This document shows, in pieces, positions 20,064 through 30,211 of a stretch of 35,301 nucleotides of DNA (within the stretch, counting starts at the first letter, position 1; every line of letters starts with the position of its first letter). This DNA comes from Rhizobium sp. Q54 (GTDB lineage: Bacteria > Pseudomonadota > Alphaproteobacteria > Rhizobiales > Beijerinckiaceae), in the NCBI GenBank assembly GCA_945901195.1, contig CAMDKB010000002.1:1-35301 (forward strand), given 5' to 3'. Both the position numbers and the translations under genes were made by a program. The notes beneath the pieces are model-generated. The model ran no database searches and had not been told where the DNA came from. It saw only the letters and a list, made by a program, of their open reading frames with translations.

Positions 20064-20741
20064 CTATAAAACCCCGCTTTGGCGAAAGTGTTGGATGCCT
20101 CCCGGCCCTGAAATCTCGTCCAGAACCCGAATCGCACCGGGAATTTCTGCAGAACGCTTGAGGACTCCCCCCGCATACATCAGCGGCAAATCGAATTGGG
20201 GCGGCACCGAGCCGCCATAGTCTGTTCCCTTGGCCCGCCAGGCCATCAATTCGGTGGTCGGGCCGAAGGCTAGCGTATTCCCGTCGCCGCCGGCCAACGC
20301 CGCCAGCATCTCGGTGGCCCGTTCAAAAGTCCGGAGTTTACCATTCAGCGCGGCGGACAGACCAACCCCGGCAAGCCAGGCGCGCATATGGACCCCCGTC
20401 GGCGCACTTGTCAGATATAGCTGCCCCGCTCCATTCACGGCGCGCGCCAGCGCTTCACCGTCTGTCATAGCTGGGACGGGTTGACCGGATTTGACCGCAT
20501 AGCCAATACCGGTGAAGCCGAACCGCCGCCGCGAGCCATCGGCGAGCAAGCCGCGCTTTTCCAGATCCTCGATCATGTCTTCGGGAATGATCAAAATATC
20601 CCCATCGCTTTTGCCATGCAAAGCAGCTTCATGAATGAGGTGCCCGTGATCAGTCGCAATTTCGATCCGTGCGCGCGGCAGCAGCGACCCAACCGCCGCC
20701 CGCGCCCCATACAGCGTCGATCCTGCAGACAGGATTTTCAT
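20064..20741 (-). CDS. ModA-like periplasmic-binding-fold protein lacking an obvious signal peptide
   Basis: [34 protein letters not shown]..., molybdate-type SBP pattern; start inside ORF 20064..20834. Confidence 0.7.
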   Translation of the reverse strand: MKILSAGSTLYGARAAVGSLLPRARIEIATDHGHLIHEAALHGKSDGDILIIPEDMIEDLEKRGLLADGSRRRFGFTGIGYAVKSGQPVPAMTDGEALARAVNGAGQLYLTSAPTGVHMRAWLAGVGLSAALNGKLRTFERATEMLAALAGGDGNTLAFGPTTELMAWRAKGTDYGGSVPPQFDLPLMYAGGVLKRSAEIPGAIRVLDEISGPGGIQHFRQSGVL

Positions 20742-20764
20742 GGTCAGACCTTCTCCGCCACCGT

Positions 20765-21793
20765 TCATTGCAGCCTGATCACTTCCTTTGCGCGTTCGAC
20801 GATCTCGGGCGGCGTTGCGGTGAACCCCTTCCAAAGCTTTTCAACGGCCTCGCCCGTCATGGGTGAAATCTCAAGACCCGTTCTGGTTGCGTCCTCCACA
20901 AACTTCGCATCGCGCATCGTGTCCATGAATGCCTTGCGCAACGCCTCTACACGCGGCTGAGGAACTCCGGGCGGCAGCATATACAAGCGTCCAAGTACTT
21001 GCACATCAAGGAGGATGCCGAACAATTGCTTGTCCGCTTCGGTCTTTGCAAAGTCGCGTGCATGCGGAATATCGCCCAGCGCCTTCATCGGCTCACCACT
21101 GAGCTGGACGATCACCTTGAACTCACCGGTGTCGACTTCGCTTTTCCAGAAAGAATTGATTGTAGACCAACCAAGGCCGCAGATGCCGTGAACCTCGCCA
21201 TTCAACATCGCTGCTTTCACGCTGGCCGAGCCTTTGTAGCCCGGCACGATACGAAGTTTTCCACCCATGAGATTTTTCACGGCCAGGGCGGAAACAATCA
21301 ACGGGCCTGTCGGACCAGTTGCACCGAAAATGGTTTCTTTCTTCTGCAGATCGGCAAAGGTCTTGATGCCCGATTGCGCTGAAACCCCACAGAGCGAATT
21401 TGTCTGTTCTGCGTTCCCGATCCAGATGAATTTTGATGGATCGAATTTCGCCGCCTTGTTGCCGAACAAGGGCTCCAGCGGAACGTTCTGGGTGAAAGTT
21501 GCCATCACTGTTCCGTCACGCGGCGCAATGTTATAAAGCCAGTTGGCCGATTGGATGCCGCTGGCCCCCGGCATGTTCTGTACGATCATCGACGGCGAAC
21601 CAGGAATATAACGCGCCATGTGCCGGTAGATCACGCGCGTATAAATATCAAAGCCGGTGCCCGGCTCATGGCCAACCACCATCGAAATGGTTTTGCCTGT
21701 ATAGAAATCGGAAACTTCATCGGCGCTCGCAGGGGCGACCATCGTTAAGCAGACAAGCCAGCCACCGCCGAGCATCCTGAGCCAAAGAGCCAT
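20765..21793 (-). CDS. Tripartite tricarboxylate transporter (TTT/Bug) family substrate-binding protein
   Basis: Signal peptide; DFYTGKTISMVVGHEPGTGFDIYTRVIYRHMARYIPGSPSMIVQNMPGASG. Confidence 0.85.
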   Translation of the reverse strand: MALWLRMLGGGWLVCLTMVAPASADEVSDFYTGKTISMVVGHEPGTGFDIYTRVIYRHMARYIPGSPSMIVQNMPGASGIQSANWLYNIAPRDGTVMATFTQNVPLEPLFGNKAAKFDPSKFIWIGNAEQTNSLCGVSAQSGIKTFADLQKKETIFGATGPTGPLIVSALAVKNLMGGKLRIVPGYKGSASVKAAMLNGEVHGICGLGWSTINSFWKSEVDTGEFKVIVQLSGEPMKALGDIPHARDFAKTEADKQLFGILLDVQVLGRLYMLPPGVPQPRVEALRKAFMDTMRDAKFVEDATRTGLEISPMTGEAVEKLWKGFTATPPEIVERAKEVIRLQ

Positions 21794-22166
21794 TTATGCC
21801 TCCCGTTTCCCAACCTGACAGCAAGCTTAGGCTCCCGGGACACCGCACACAAGAAATAGCGGGCTATTGCAGTGGTTGGGTCAGCTCATATCAGCGCTTG
21901 TGAGCCAATCAATAGCACTGGCTATCCATTCCTGCTCTATCGGCAGATCGGAGAACAAATTCGGCCCAATCACCGTACCGCATCATTTGCCCCAAGGCTC
22001 CCAAGCCGATTGAACCTGCAATTTTTCGCACTGCACTAGCCATGCGCCAAAATCCGGTGTATGAGCGCGCCGACGAATTCACGGCATGGGTCGATCACCC
22101 CACAGGCGTTTTTGCGCCTTGATCAGGGTGTGTTTCCCGGCCTTCAGACATCGAACGGAGTTTAAA

Positions 22167-22358
22167 ATGGCAGTTCCCAGACGTAAAACATCGCCCTCGC
22201 GCCGCGGCATGCGCCGTTCCGCCGATGCCCTCGCCAAGCCCACCTACGTGGAAGACAAGGATTCCGGCGAACTTCGCCGTCCCCACCATGTCGATCTGAA
22301 AACCGGCATGTATCGTGGCCGCCAGATCTTGAAGCCTAAAAAGGCTATCGTAGAATAA
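22167..22358 (+). CDS. rpmF: 50S ribosomal protein L32
   Basis: [55 protein letters not shown]. Confidence 0.96.
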   Translation: MAVPRRKTSPSRRGMRRSADALAKPTYVEDKDSGELRRPHHVDLKTGMYRGRQILKPKKAIVE

Positions 22359-22381
22359 CATCCGCTTGAGACAGCAATACG

Positions 22382-22407
22382 AAGGCGGGCCACGGCTCGC
22401 CTTTTTT
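22382..22407 (+). terminator. Rho-independent terminator of rpmF
   Basis: GGCGGGCC-ac-GGCTCGCC stem followed by TTTTTT. Confidence 0.75.
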
Positions 22408-22419
22408 GTTGCGCCGGCT

Positions 22420-23073
22420 TCATTGATTTTCGCGGGTGCTTTTCTGCCCCGGCAGAAAATAGTTCGGTATGATGTCCCGGTTCCTTTCCGTATGGCCGAA
22501 AGTGACATCGCCCAGATAGCTGGCAGACAACAGGCCCGAAGCCCCAGCAAATTTCGTCCCCCAGAAATCCGCCAAACCGTGAAAATTTGCCCCCTGGAAC
22601 GCTGCATACCCCGTGAAAGCGCAACTATTGAATTGGCCCGGTCCGAGAAAAACTGCCCCTGAAAAGCTCACCGCATTGATGAATATCGAATTTTTTAAAT
22701 TGAAAATCGCCGGGAACACAAAGCCTTCAAAAGAAACAGGCTCCTCGAAGGAGGTACGGCTGAAATCCACGCTCACATCGGGTCCGGGCAATTCACGGCA
22801 GCCCATGGGCAGGCGCGCTTCCAGCAATTCAATAAAAGCCTGCAATTCAGCTTCGTGATAAGGTTGCAGTTCAGCCAGATTGATCCCTCTGGCTAACAGG
22901 GCTTCGAATCTTGGCCCGTCGACCAGACCCGTCATCCAGCGATTCCAGGCCACACGATTTCTGGCCGCCATCTCCGTGTCATAGCCCGATCCGGTCTGCT
23001 CGCCGAAAAGCGTAGCCAGGCAATACCAGGGATTCTGGTTTGCTGATCTGAGCCCGCCGTGGTGTTCACTCAT
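22420..23073 (-). CDS. Pentapeptide-repeat-like protein
   Basis: VDFSRTSFEEPVSFEGFVFPAIFNLKNSIFINAVSFSGAVFLGPGQFNSCAFTGYAAFQGANFHGLADFWGTKF: A/F at every fifth residue. Confidence 0.75.
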   Translation of the reverse strand: MSEHHGGLRSANQNPWYCLATLFGEQTGSGYDTEMAARNRVAWNRWMTGLVDGPRFEALLARGINLAELQPYHEAELQAFIELLEARLPMGCRELPGPDVSVDFSRTSFEEPVSFEGFVFPAIFNLKNSIFINAVSFSGAVFLGPGQFNSCAFTGYAAFQGANFHGLADFWGTKFAGASGLLSASYLGDVTFGHTERNRDIIPNYFLPGQKSTRENQ

Positions 23074-23318
23074 GTTATTTCGCCCGAAATCTTGCGCCCA
23101 ATGGTCTTGCCAAACGTCAACTCTGCGACCGCAGCTTCAGGCGGCACGGGTTAAACGCGGCTCTGCTTAGACAGCGCCAGCGGGCGCTCCGGTGTGCGTC
23201 ACGGCACAAGGCCATCTGGTGCAAAGCTTGCGACTTCAACGAAACGCGACTGGATTTGTTTCAAACCCGGAAAAAGCGTCACGAAACGGCGCAAAACGCG
23301 CCCTGCCGAGGGCTAGCT

Positions 23319-23600
23319 ATGGTCGCGAGCGGAAACTGGGAATGTGCTGGACCGCACAGGCGCAGATCTCTGATTGCTGGCGTGGCCGCGCTGATCTTGC
23401 TCGGTTCGGATCCAGTTCAGGCAGCCGGCAGCACAATCGGCCGCGCATTTCGGGTACAGGTTACGATGCTGCCATCGGGACAAATAGCCCAAGCCCCAAC
23501 CCAGACCTCCAGCGGCGCAAACACGCCACTATCAGCCAGCCAAAAGCAGCAATTGCTGAAATCCACGCCTGCACCCAGCGTGACAATCACCTGGCAGTAA
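23319..23600 (+). CDS. Small hypothetical secreted protein
   Basis: MVASGNWECAGPHRRRSLIAGVAALILLGSDPVQAAGSTIGRAFRVQVTML signal-like leader. Confidence 0.45.
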   Translation: MVASGNWECAGPHRRRSLIAGVAALILLGSDPVQAAGSTIGRAFRVQVTMLPSGQIAQAPTQTSSGANTPLSASQKQQLLKSTPAPSVTITWQ

Positions 23601-23647
23601 GGCGCTGCGGTATGATGGGCTCGTCATAGGATCAGGACCGCAGCGGA

Positions 23648-24949
23648 CTATTCGGCGGCTTCCCGCCCGCCAAATCTCTTCTCTATGTAATCAGCCACAA
23701 TGGATTGGAATTCTTGGGCAATTCCGGCTCCACGCAATGTCATGGCTTTTTCCCCGTCGATGAAAACAGGCGCCGCGGGCGCTTCACCTGTACCGGGCAG
23801 CGAAATGCCGATATCGGCATGTTTGCTCTCACCGGGACCGTTGACGATGCAGCCCATCACCGCGACATTCAGGCCTTCGACGCCCGGATATTTTTGCTTC
23901 CACCCGGGCATCTCGTCACGGATGTATCCCTGTATTTGCTGCGCCAGCTCCTGGAAGGTTGTTGATGTCGTGCGTCCGCAGCCCGGGCAAGCGGCCACAA
24001 GCGGAATGAACGTGCGAAAGCCCATGGTTTGCAAAAGTTCTTGCGCGACCTTCACTTCTAGCGTTCGGTCCCCGCCGGGCTCAGGGGTCAGGGACACGCG
24101 GATTGTATCGCCAATGCCTTCCTGCAGCAGAATTCCCATCGCAGCCGATGAAGCCACAATGCCCTTGGAACCCATCCCGGCTTCGGTAAGCCCGAGATGA
24201 AGTGCGTAATCACAGCGCTGGGCCAGCATGCGGTAGACGGCGATAAGATCCTGCACAGCAGAAACTTTCGCCGAAAGGATGATGCGGTCCTTGCCAAGCC
24301 CGAGCTGTTGCGCCCGTTCCGCCGACCATATGGCAGACCGGACCAGCGCTTCACGCGTGACAGCGCGCGCATCCAGAGGTCTGGCGGAACGGGCGTTGAT
24401 GTCCATCATGCCAGTCAGCAAGTCCTGATCCAGCGATCCCCAATTCGCGCCAATGCGCACGGATTTGCCGTGTTCGATTGCTTTCTCGACAATTGCCGAG
24501 AACTGGCGATCCTTCTTGTCCTTGAAGCCGACATTTCCCGGATTGATCCGGTATTTGTCCAGTGCCCGCGCGCAGGCGGGATGATCGGCCAGCAATTTGT
24601 GGCCGATATAATGAAAGTCACCGACGAGAGGCGCGTGCACGCCCATCTTGAGCAATTTTTCCTTGATATGGGGAACTGCCGCCGCAGCTTCGTCCCGGTC
24701 CACGGTGATGCGGACAATTTCCGAACCCGCGCGTGCGAGATCGGCGCATTGTTTCACCGTCGCTTCGATATCGGCTGTGTCGGTGTTGGTCATCGACTGC
24801 ACGATAATTGGCCCGTCGCCACCCACTATAACTGCGCCCGGCGCCTCGCCGACGCGCACACCGATGCTACGGTGCCTGGGCAAAGGTTCAGCGCGGACAA
24901 TGAGCCTTTCATCCAAAGATTTTTTCGGCGCCGCTGCGTCGATGTTCAT
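23648..24949 (-). CDS. ispG: 4-hydroxy-3-methylbut-2-en-1-yl diphosphate synthase
   Basis: [54 protein letters not shown]. Confidence 0.96.
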   Translation of the reverse strand: MNIDAAAPKKSLDERLIVRAEPLPRHRSIGVRVGEAPGAVIVGGDGPIIVQSMTNTDTADIEATVKQCADLARAGSEIVRITVDRDEAAAAVPHIKEKLLKMGVHAPLVGDFHYIGHKLLADHPACARALDKYRINPGNVGFKDKKDRQFSAIVEKAIEHGKSVRIGANWGSLDQDLLTGMMDINARSARPLDARAVTREALVRSAIWSAERAQQLGLGKDRIILSAKVSAVQDLIAVYRMLAQRCDYALHLGLTEAGMGSKGIVASSAAMGILLQEGIGDTIRVSLTPEPGGDRTLEVKVAQELLQTMGFRTFIPLVAACPGCGRTTSTTFQELAQQIQGYIRDEMPGWKQKYPGVEGLNVAVMGCIVNGPGESKHADIGISLPGTGEAPAAPVFIDGEKAMTLRGAGIAQEFQSIVADYIEKRFGGREAAE

Positions 24950-24972
24950 TGCTTTGTTCCGTTCGTTAGAAT

Positions 24973-25467
24973 TCAGGCAGCACGGCAACCGGCACACAAG
25001 CCGGTGACTTCGACCACCTGGTTGCGGCGAATGAAACTGGATTCGTTCGCCAACACGTCGAGATCATGCCCGAGTGATTCCGAACCGCGCTCGCTGACAG
25101 CGCCACAAGAATCGCAGATCAGAAAAACCAGAGGCTCGTTCGCAGCATGCCGATGCCCGCAAGCCAGATAAGCATTGCGAGACGAGAGCCGATGCACAAG
25201 GCCATTATCCAGCAGAAAATCCAGCGCGCGATACACAGAAATTGGCGCGAGCCGCTTGCCACCCTGAGCCGCCAGTTTGTCGATCATGTCATAGGCGCCA
25301 AGCGGCTTGGCTTCCGCGCACAACAGGTCGAGGATCGCACGCCGTCCTGCGGTCAGGCGCAGCCCGCGCGTGTTCTCACCATGGCCTTCGCAATGCGAAT
25401 GGTCGTGGGGCGCCAAGGGATCCACGGATTTCGATTCCATCTCCAAACCATACAGCTTCACAAGCAA
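24973..25467 (-). CDS. Fur family transcriptional regulator, Zur-like
   Basis: [64 protein letters not shown] and CAGC pairs; His/Cys-rich N-terminus. Confidence 0.88.
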   Translation of the reverse strand: MLVKLYGLEMESKSVDPLAPHDHSHCEGHGENTRGLRLTAGRRAILDLLCAEAKPLGAYDMIDKLAAQGGKRLAPISVYRALDFLLDNGLVHRLSSRNAYLACGHRHAANEPLVFLICDSCGAVSERGSESLGHDLDVLANESSFIRRNQVVEVTGLCAGCRAA

Positions 25468-25605
25468 AAGAGCGACCCCCTGCTAATGTGAACATGGACA
25501 ATCCTTCATGCCCATACAATATTGTGCATTGCAATATAAATTGCAGCGGTGCATGTTTGGACTATTGCAAGCCTGACCTGGACAGCCGTCAGATAAGGAG
25601 TTCCA

Positions 25606-26391
25606 ATGAGCCTGAAATCCCGCAACGCCCTTATTACCGGCTCGACCAGCGGCATTGGCCTCGCTTATGCGCGCGCGCTGGCCAAAGAGGGTGCGAACAT
25701 TTGCATCAATGGTTTCGGCGAGGCCGCCGCGATTGAGGCAGAACGCGCGGGAATCGAAAAGGAATTCGGCGTCACCAGCATTTATAACGGCGCGGATATG
25801 ACCCAAGGCGCCGAAATTGCCGCACTGGTAAAAGACGTTGAGACCCGCCTCGGCTCCGTCGATATCCTCATCAACAACGCCGGCATCCAGTTTGTCTCGC
25901 CAATCGAGGACTTCCCTGTCGAAAAATGGGATCAGATCATCGCCATCAACCTCACCTCAGCGTTTCACGCCATGCGAGCGGCTGTCCCGGGGATGAAAGC
26001 GCGTAAATGGGGACGCATCATCAACACCGCGTCGGCACACTCGCTTGTAGCATCGCCTTTCAAGGCCGCTTACGTCGCAGCCAAGCATGGCATCCTGGGC
26101 CTGACAAAAACTGTGGCGCTTGAAGTCGCTGCGTTTGGCGTCACAGCCAATTCGATTTCTCCGGGGTATGTCTGGACGCCTCTGGTGGAAAAGCAGATCC
26201 CGGACACGATGAAAGCGCGCAACATGACCAAGGAACAGGTCATCAACGATGTCTTGTTGTCGGCCCAGCCAACAAAGCAATTCGTCACTGTCGAGCAGGT
26301 TGCGGCTACCGCCGTGTTCCTGTGTTCAGATGCTGCTGTGAACATAACAGGCTCCAATATCGTTATGGACGGCGGGTGGACCGCAGCATGA
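25606..26391 (+). CDS. 3-hydroxybutyrate dehydrogenase (SDR family)
   Basis: NALITGSTSGIGLAYARALA, NNAGIQFVSPIEDFP, SAHSLVASPFKAAYVAAKHG, DGGWTAA C-terminus. Confidence 0.9.
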   Translation: MSLKSRNALITGSTSGIGLAYARALAKEGANICINGFGEAAAIEAERAGIEKEFGVTSIYNGADMTQGAEIAALVKDVETRLGSVDILINNAGIQFVSPIEDFPVEKWDQIIAINLTSAFHAMRAAVPGMKARKWGRIINTASAHSLVASPFKAAYVAAKHGILGLTKTVALEVAAFGVTANSISPGYVWTPLVEKQIPDTMKARNMTKEQVINDVLLSAQPTKQFVTVEQVAATAVFLCSDAAVNITGSNIVMDGGWTAA

Positions 26392-26401
26392 GGCGCTGTC
26401 G

Positions 26402-27487
26402 ATGTGCGCAAAACCAATCAAGTGGGACGGCAAGAAAAAGATCAATCTTGCCTTGCAGGGTGGCGGCTCGCATGGCGCCTTCACCTGGGGCGTTCTGGAT
26501 GAAATCCTGCAGGACGACCGCCTGGACATAGAAGCGATAACCGGAACGAGCGCAGGCGCAATGAACGCGGTCGCTCTCGTCCAGGGATATCTTGAAGACG
26601 GGCGGCCAGGTGCACGCCGGAAGCTGGAAGAATTCTGGTCTTCAATCTGCGAAGAAAATGCGCTGACCATCGGCCAGCGTGACTTCATCGATACGTTTTT
26701 CGGTTCCTGGAAACTCGACGATTCGCCTTTCCGGATGTGGACCGATTACCTAGGCAGTTTTACCAGCCCCTATTCCTTGAACCCGCTCAACATCAATCCG
26801 CTGTGCGAACTGCTGGAGAAGATCATCGACTTCGAAAAGGTCCGCGCCTGCGAAGAAGTCAAAGTTTTCGTTGCCGCCACCAATGTCCACTCCGGGCATA
26901 TCGCTATATTTCCCCGCGAGAAACTCACCGCCAATCACGTGATGGCATCGGCCTACCTCCCAACAGTATTTCAGGCCGTCGAGATAGACGGCGTTCCCCA
27001 TTGGGATGGTGGCTACATGGGCAACCCCGCGCTATTCCCGCTATTTTATGAAAGCGCCACGCCGGACATCCTCATCGTGCAGATCAATCCTGTTGAGCGC
27101 AAAACAACGCCACGGACGCAGCGCGAAATTCAAAACCGCCTCAACGAAATTACGTTTAACGGCGCACTGCTGAGCGAGTTGCGGTCAATCGATTTTGTGA
27201 ATCGTCTCGTCGATACTGGCAAACTAAAGCGCGCCACCAGCATCATTGGACGCATGATGAACCGGGGCCGCCATTCCCATGAAGCCTACATGCGCCCATT
27301 CGTGCATCGGATAGATGGCGTCGCGGAAGTTTCATCATTTGCTTCGGACTCGAAAATGGATACACGCTGGGTCTTTCTGACCCAGCTTCGGGATATCGGC
27401 CGGGCTTCAGCCAAGACATGGCTCGCGAAGAATTACGATTCCATTGGAGTAAACAGTACGCTTGATCTTGATATTGCATTCAACTGA
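26402..27487 (+). CDS. Patatin-like phospholipase
   Basis: ALQGGGSHGAFTWGVLDEIL, GTSAGAMNA nucleophile elbow, DGGYMGNPAL catalytic Asp motif. Confidence 0.92.
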   Translation: MCAKPIKWDGKKKINLALQGGGSHGAFTWGVLDEILQDDRLDIEAITGTSAGAMNAVALVQGYLEDGRPGARRKLEEFWSSICEENALTIGQRDFIDTFFGSWKLDDSPFRMWTDYLGSFTSPYSLNPLNINPLCELLEKIIDFEKVRACEEVKVFVAATNVHSGHIAIFPREKLTANHVMASAYLPTVFQAVEIDGVPHWDGGYMGNPALFPLFYESATPDILIVQINPVERKTTPRTQREIQNRLNEITFNGALLSELRSIDFVNRLVDTGKLKRATSIIGRMMNRGRHSHEAYMRPFVHRIDGVAEVSSFASDSKMDTRWVFLTQLRDIGRASAKTWLAKNYDSIGVNSTLDLDIAFN

Positions 27488-27515
27488 CAGCCCAGCTTTA
27501 TTATTACTGGCGGAA

Positions 27516-28535
27516 TCAACTTTGAAGTGCAACACCACTTTCAAGGTTTTTGCATAGGGAAGAGGCGCAGTAAACTTCTTCTGGGGTGAGGAAGCCGAGC
27601 TTTTTTCTGGGTCTGGTGTTTAGTTTGTCGGCGATGGCGTTGAGATCGGCTTGAGAGAAGGCGTTGAGGTCAGAGCTTTTAGGTAAATACTCGCGAAGCA
27701 AGCCGTTGGTATTTTCGTTAGAGCCTCGTTGCCACGGGGCATGCGGGTCACAAAAATAGACAGCGAGATTGAGAGTTGCCGCCAACAGATTGTGCTGTGC
27801 CATCTCGCGACCTTGGTCATAGGTGATGGACTTCAACAAGTCTGACGGCACGCCTTTCAGTTCACGCACGAAGCCTTCTCGAACAGTGTCGGCTTTCGCG
27901 TTGTCTAATTGAACGAGGATCACATAACGCGAAGTGCGTTCGACGAAGGTGCCGACCGACGAGCGATTATATTTGCCCTTGATCAAATAGCCTTCCCAGT
28001 GACCTAAAATCTCGCGACTGTCGATTTCCTTCGGTCTATCAGCGATAAGCGTCATGTTTTGGATTTTGCCTCGACGGTCTTCGCCGCGTGCCCGAGACTT
28101 GCGTGTCTTGTGGGACTTGCGTAACAGCCTGATCATTTCGGTACGCAGGCCGCCGCGAGGATACGCATAGATATGCGCATAAATCGTCTCGTGGCTCACA
28201 TGCTGGCTGGGGTCATCGGGGTGCATACGTTTGAGTTTGCCCGCAACTTGTTCCCGCGACTAGCCCTTACCCATCAGCACCTGTATTTTCAACCAAAGCG
28301 AAGGGGCATTCGACAAGAGCTTCTTGCGCCGGAACTTGCGTTCTTTGCACCGTGCCGCCGCATCTTGCGGCAGATAATCATCATTGGCTCCAGCATTACG
28401 ATTAATCTCCCGGCTCACCGTGCAAACCGGCCGTTTAAGCAGGAGGGCAATTGCCCTCCTGCTTAAACCATGCGCCAAACCGACCGCTATAACGCTCCGT
28501 TCTTCTGTTTCTCACTGCTTGTATTCTCTGCCCAT
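27516..28535 (-). pseudogene. IS30-family transposase with two in-frame stop codons
   Basis: MGREYKQ*ETEERSVIAVGLAHGLSRRAIALLLKRPVCTVSREINRNAG...LMGKG*SREQVAGKLKRMHPDDPSQHVSHETIYAHIYAYPRGGL...SRYVILVQLDNAKADTV...PWQRGSNENTNGLLREYLPK, all in one frame. Confidence 0.85.
28433..28468. repeat. 36-bp perfect palindrome inside the IS30 transposase gene
   Basis: GTTTAAGCAGGAGGGCAATTGCCCTCCTGCTTAAAC is self-complementary. Confidence 0.97.
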
Positions 28536-28796
28536 AAAGTACCTCCACCGACACTATTGCATGGTGTTGCACTTCATCTTTGAGCCGACCGCTCCAACAC
28601 AGGAGCTGCGGCGTCTTCGTTCAAGACGACAAAAGCTTGACCCTCGCTTTCGCAAGCGCGACCGCGTCTTATGGTTTGTTTGACCCATGATTTAATATAA
28701 CCAAACCATTGAATAAAGGTGCGATTTCACACATATTGTGCTCGTTCGCCATGATATAAAGGCAACAACATTGGCAATGCGTGTGGAGTAACGTGC

Positions 28797-29021
28797 ATGT
28801 TTCGCTTGATCGCGATGATACTGATCACACTATCGGGAGCCGTCATCGGCGGCATCATCGGTCTTGTCGGCGGGGCCGCATTTCTCGAATCTGGCCGCAC
28901 GGCGTGTGAAGCGGCCACCTGTGCGGACACGATTTTACACAGCTTTGTTCCGGCCGGAATCTTCCTGGGCGCCCTGATGGGGCTTGCAAAAGTCTTGGCC
29001 ATTCGCGCCGGACGGGTATAG
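28797..29021 (+). CDS. Small membrane protein with two TM segments
   Basis: MFRLIAMILITLSGAVIGGIIGLVGGAAFLESGR...HSFVPAGIFLGALMGLAKVLAI. Confidence 0.55.
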   Translation: MFRLIAMILITLSGAVIGGIIGLVGGAAFLESGRTACEAATCADTILHSFVPAGIFLGALMGLAKVLAIRAGRV

Positions 29022-29122
29022 ACCACCCGCCCTTTTGCCCTGCCAATTGCAATTTTCTGCCCGGACTCTAGCCATGCTTCGCAGAAGTAGTCATGTTATG
29101 TTTCCCAAACGGGGAGACCTTC

Positions 29123-30169
29123 ATGATGCTTGTGCGCAATCTTGCCTTCCGTATCGCTGCCTGCTGGATTGCCACAAGCGGTATCCATCCTTCAGTCCAT
29201 GCGCAGGAAGTGGAAAACTTCTATCGCAACCGCAACGTAAGTCTGCTCGTCGGCACAACTCCGGGCGGCTATTACGATATCGGCAGCCGCGTCGTCGCGC
29301 GCCACATCGGCCAGTTTATTCCGGGCAAGCCCAACATCGTCGTCCAGAATCAACCGGGAGCTGGCGGCTATTTCGTCGTCAATCGTCTCCTCAATGCCAT
29401 TGAACGTGATGGCGCTACATTTGCAACAATTAACCGAGGCTTGCCGCAAGTAGCACTGACTGGCGATCCAAAAGTCAATTTTGATCCGTTGCGCCTGACC
29501 TGGCTCGGCAGTCTGAGTTCCTACAAGGACGACGCTTATCTCGCCGTGGTCAACTCATCAGGCCCTATCAAATCTCTCGCTGATCTGAAGGGCAACATGC
29601 CCGTGCATTTTGGCAGCACCGGAACAGGCTCAACCAACACGGCGTTCGCCCTGCTCGCCAACGAAATCCTCGGGTTGAAGCTGGATGTCGTGAGGGGTTT
29701 TCCGGGTGTCGCGCAGGTTTGGCTTGCTATGGAGACGGGCGAAGTCGACGGACAGATCATCGACATCAGCGCCATACTCGTTGGGCGGCCAGGGTTGTGG
29801 CGGGATGGAAAGTTGCGGCCCGTCGTCGCCTTCGGTCGCACCGCAAGACTGAAGGAATTTCCCGATGTTCCCGTCGCGCGGGAACTCGTGACAGACCCGA
29901 AAGACCGCGCTTTGCTGGAGTTCGCCGAATTCAGCTTCTTCATGGCCTTGCCCTTTGCTGCGCCACCTGAACTTCCGCCCGCGCGTGAAAGAGCGTTGCG
30001 CGAAGCCTTCATGAAGATGACCGCCGATCCGGCCTATGAAACCGACATTCGGAAGGTGGGGCTTCTGCCAAGCCCGATAGATGGTGCAGTAATTGTTGAA
30101 CTCATAAAGAATGCGATGAAAACGCCGGAGGATGTCCGCCGGCGCTTCGGTAAGATGCTGTCGGACTGA
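29123..30169 (+). CDS. TTT/Bug-family substrate-binding protein
   Basis: Signal peptide ending VHAQ; VENFYRNRNVSLLVGTTPGGYYDIGSRVVARHIGQFIPGKPNIVVQNQPGAGG. Confidence 0.88.
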   Translation: MMLVRNLAFRIAACWIATSGIHPSVHAQEVENFYRNRNVSLLVGTTPGGYYDIGSRVVARHIGQFIPGKPNIVVQNQPGAGGYFVVNRLLNAIERDGATFATINRGLPQVALTGDPKVNFDPLRLTWLGSLSSYKDDAYLAVVNSSGPIKSLADLKGNMPVHFGSTGTGSTNTAFALLANEILGLKLDVVRGFPGVAQVWLAMETGEVDGQIIDISAILVGRPGLWRDGKLRPVVAFGRTARLKEFPDVPVARELVTDPKDRALLEFAEFSFFMALPFAAPPELPPARERALREAFMKMTADPAYETDIRKVGLLPSPIDGAVIVELIKNAMKTPEDVRRRFGKMLSD

Positions 30170-30211
30170 TTGTTACAAGAACACTCCATAAATATTAGGG
30201 AAGGATCGGAA

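Larger units (their letters stand above)
27516..28583 (-). mobile_element. IS30-family insertion sequence
   Basis: Terminal IRs TCAACTTTGAAGTGCAACACCA (27516-27537) and TGGTGTTGCACTTCATCTTTGA (28562-28583), about 19/22 matching; transposase inside. Confidence 0.82.

Noticed and set aside
19258-20220. 320-aa plus-strand ORF beginning [26 protein letters not shown], looks like a membrane protein
   Set aside because: Antisense of the ureE His-rich repeats: CAT/GAT codons read as Met/Val/Ile on the other strand; ureE is the real gene.
28584-28680. Possible gene remnant on the right flank of the IS30 element
   Set aside because: Short open stretches in several frames but no recognisable protein similarity.
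28384-28683. Plus-strand ORF containing LSRRAIALLLK, resembling a second IS30 transposase fragment
   Set aside because: Similarity arises solely from the 36-bp palindrome; the rest is unrelated and runs out of the IS.
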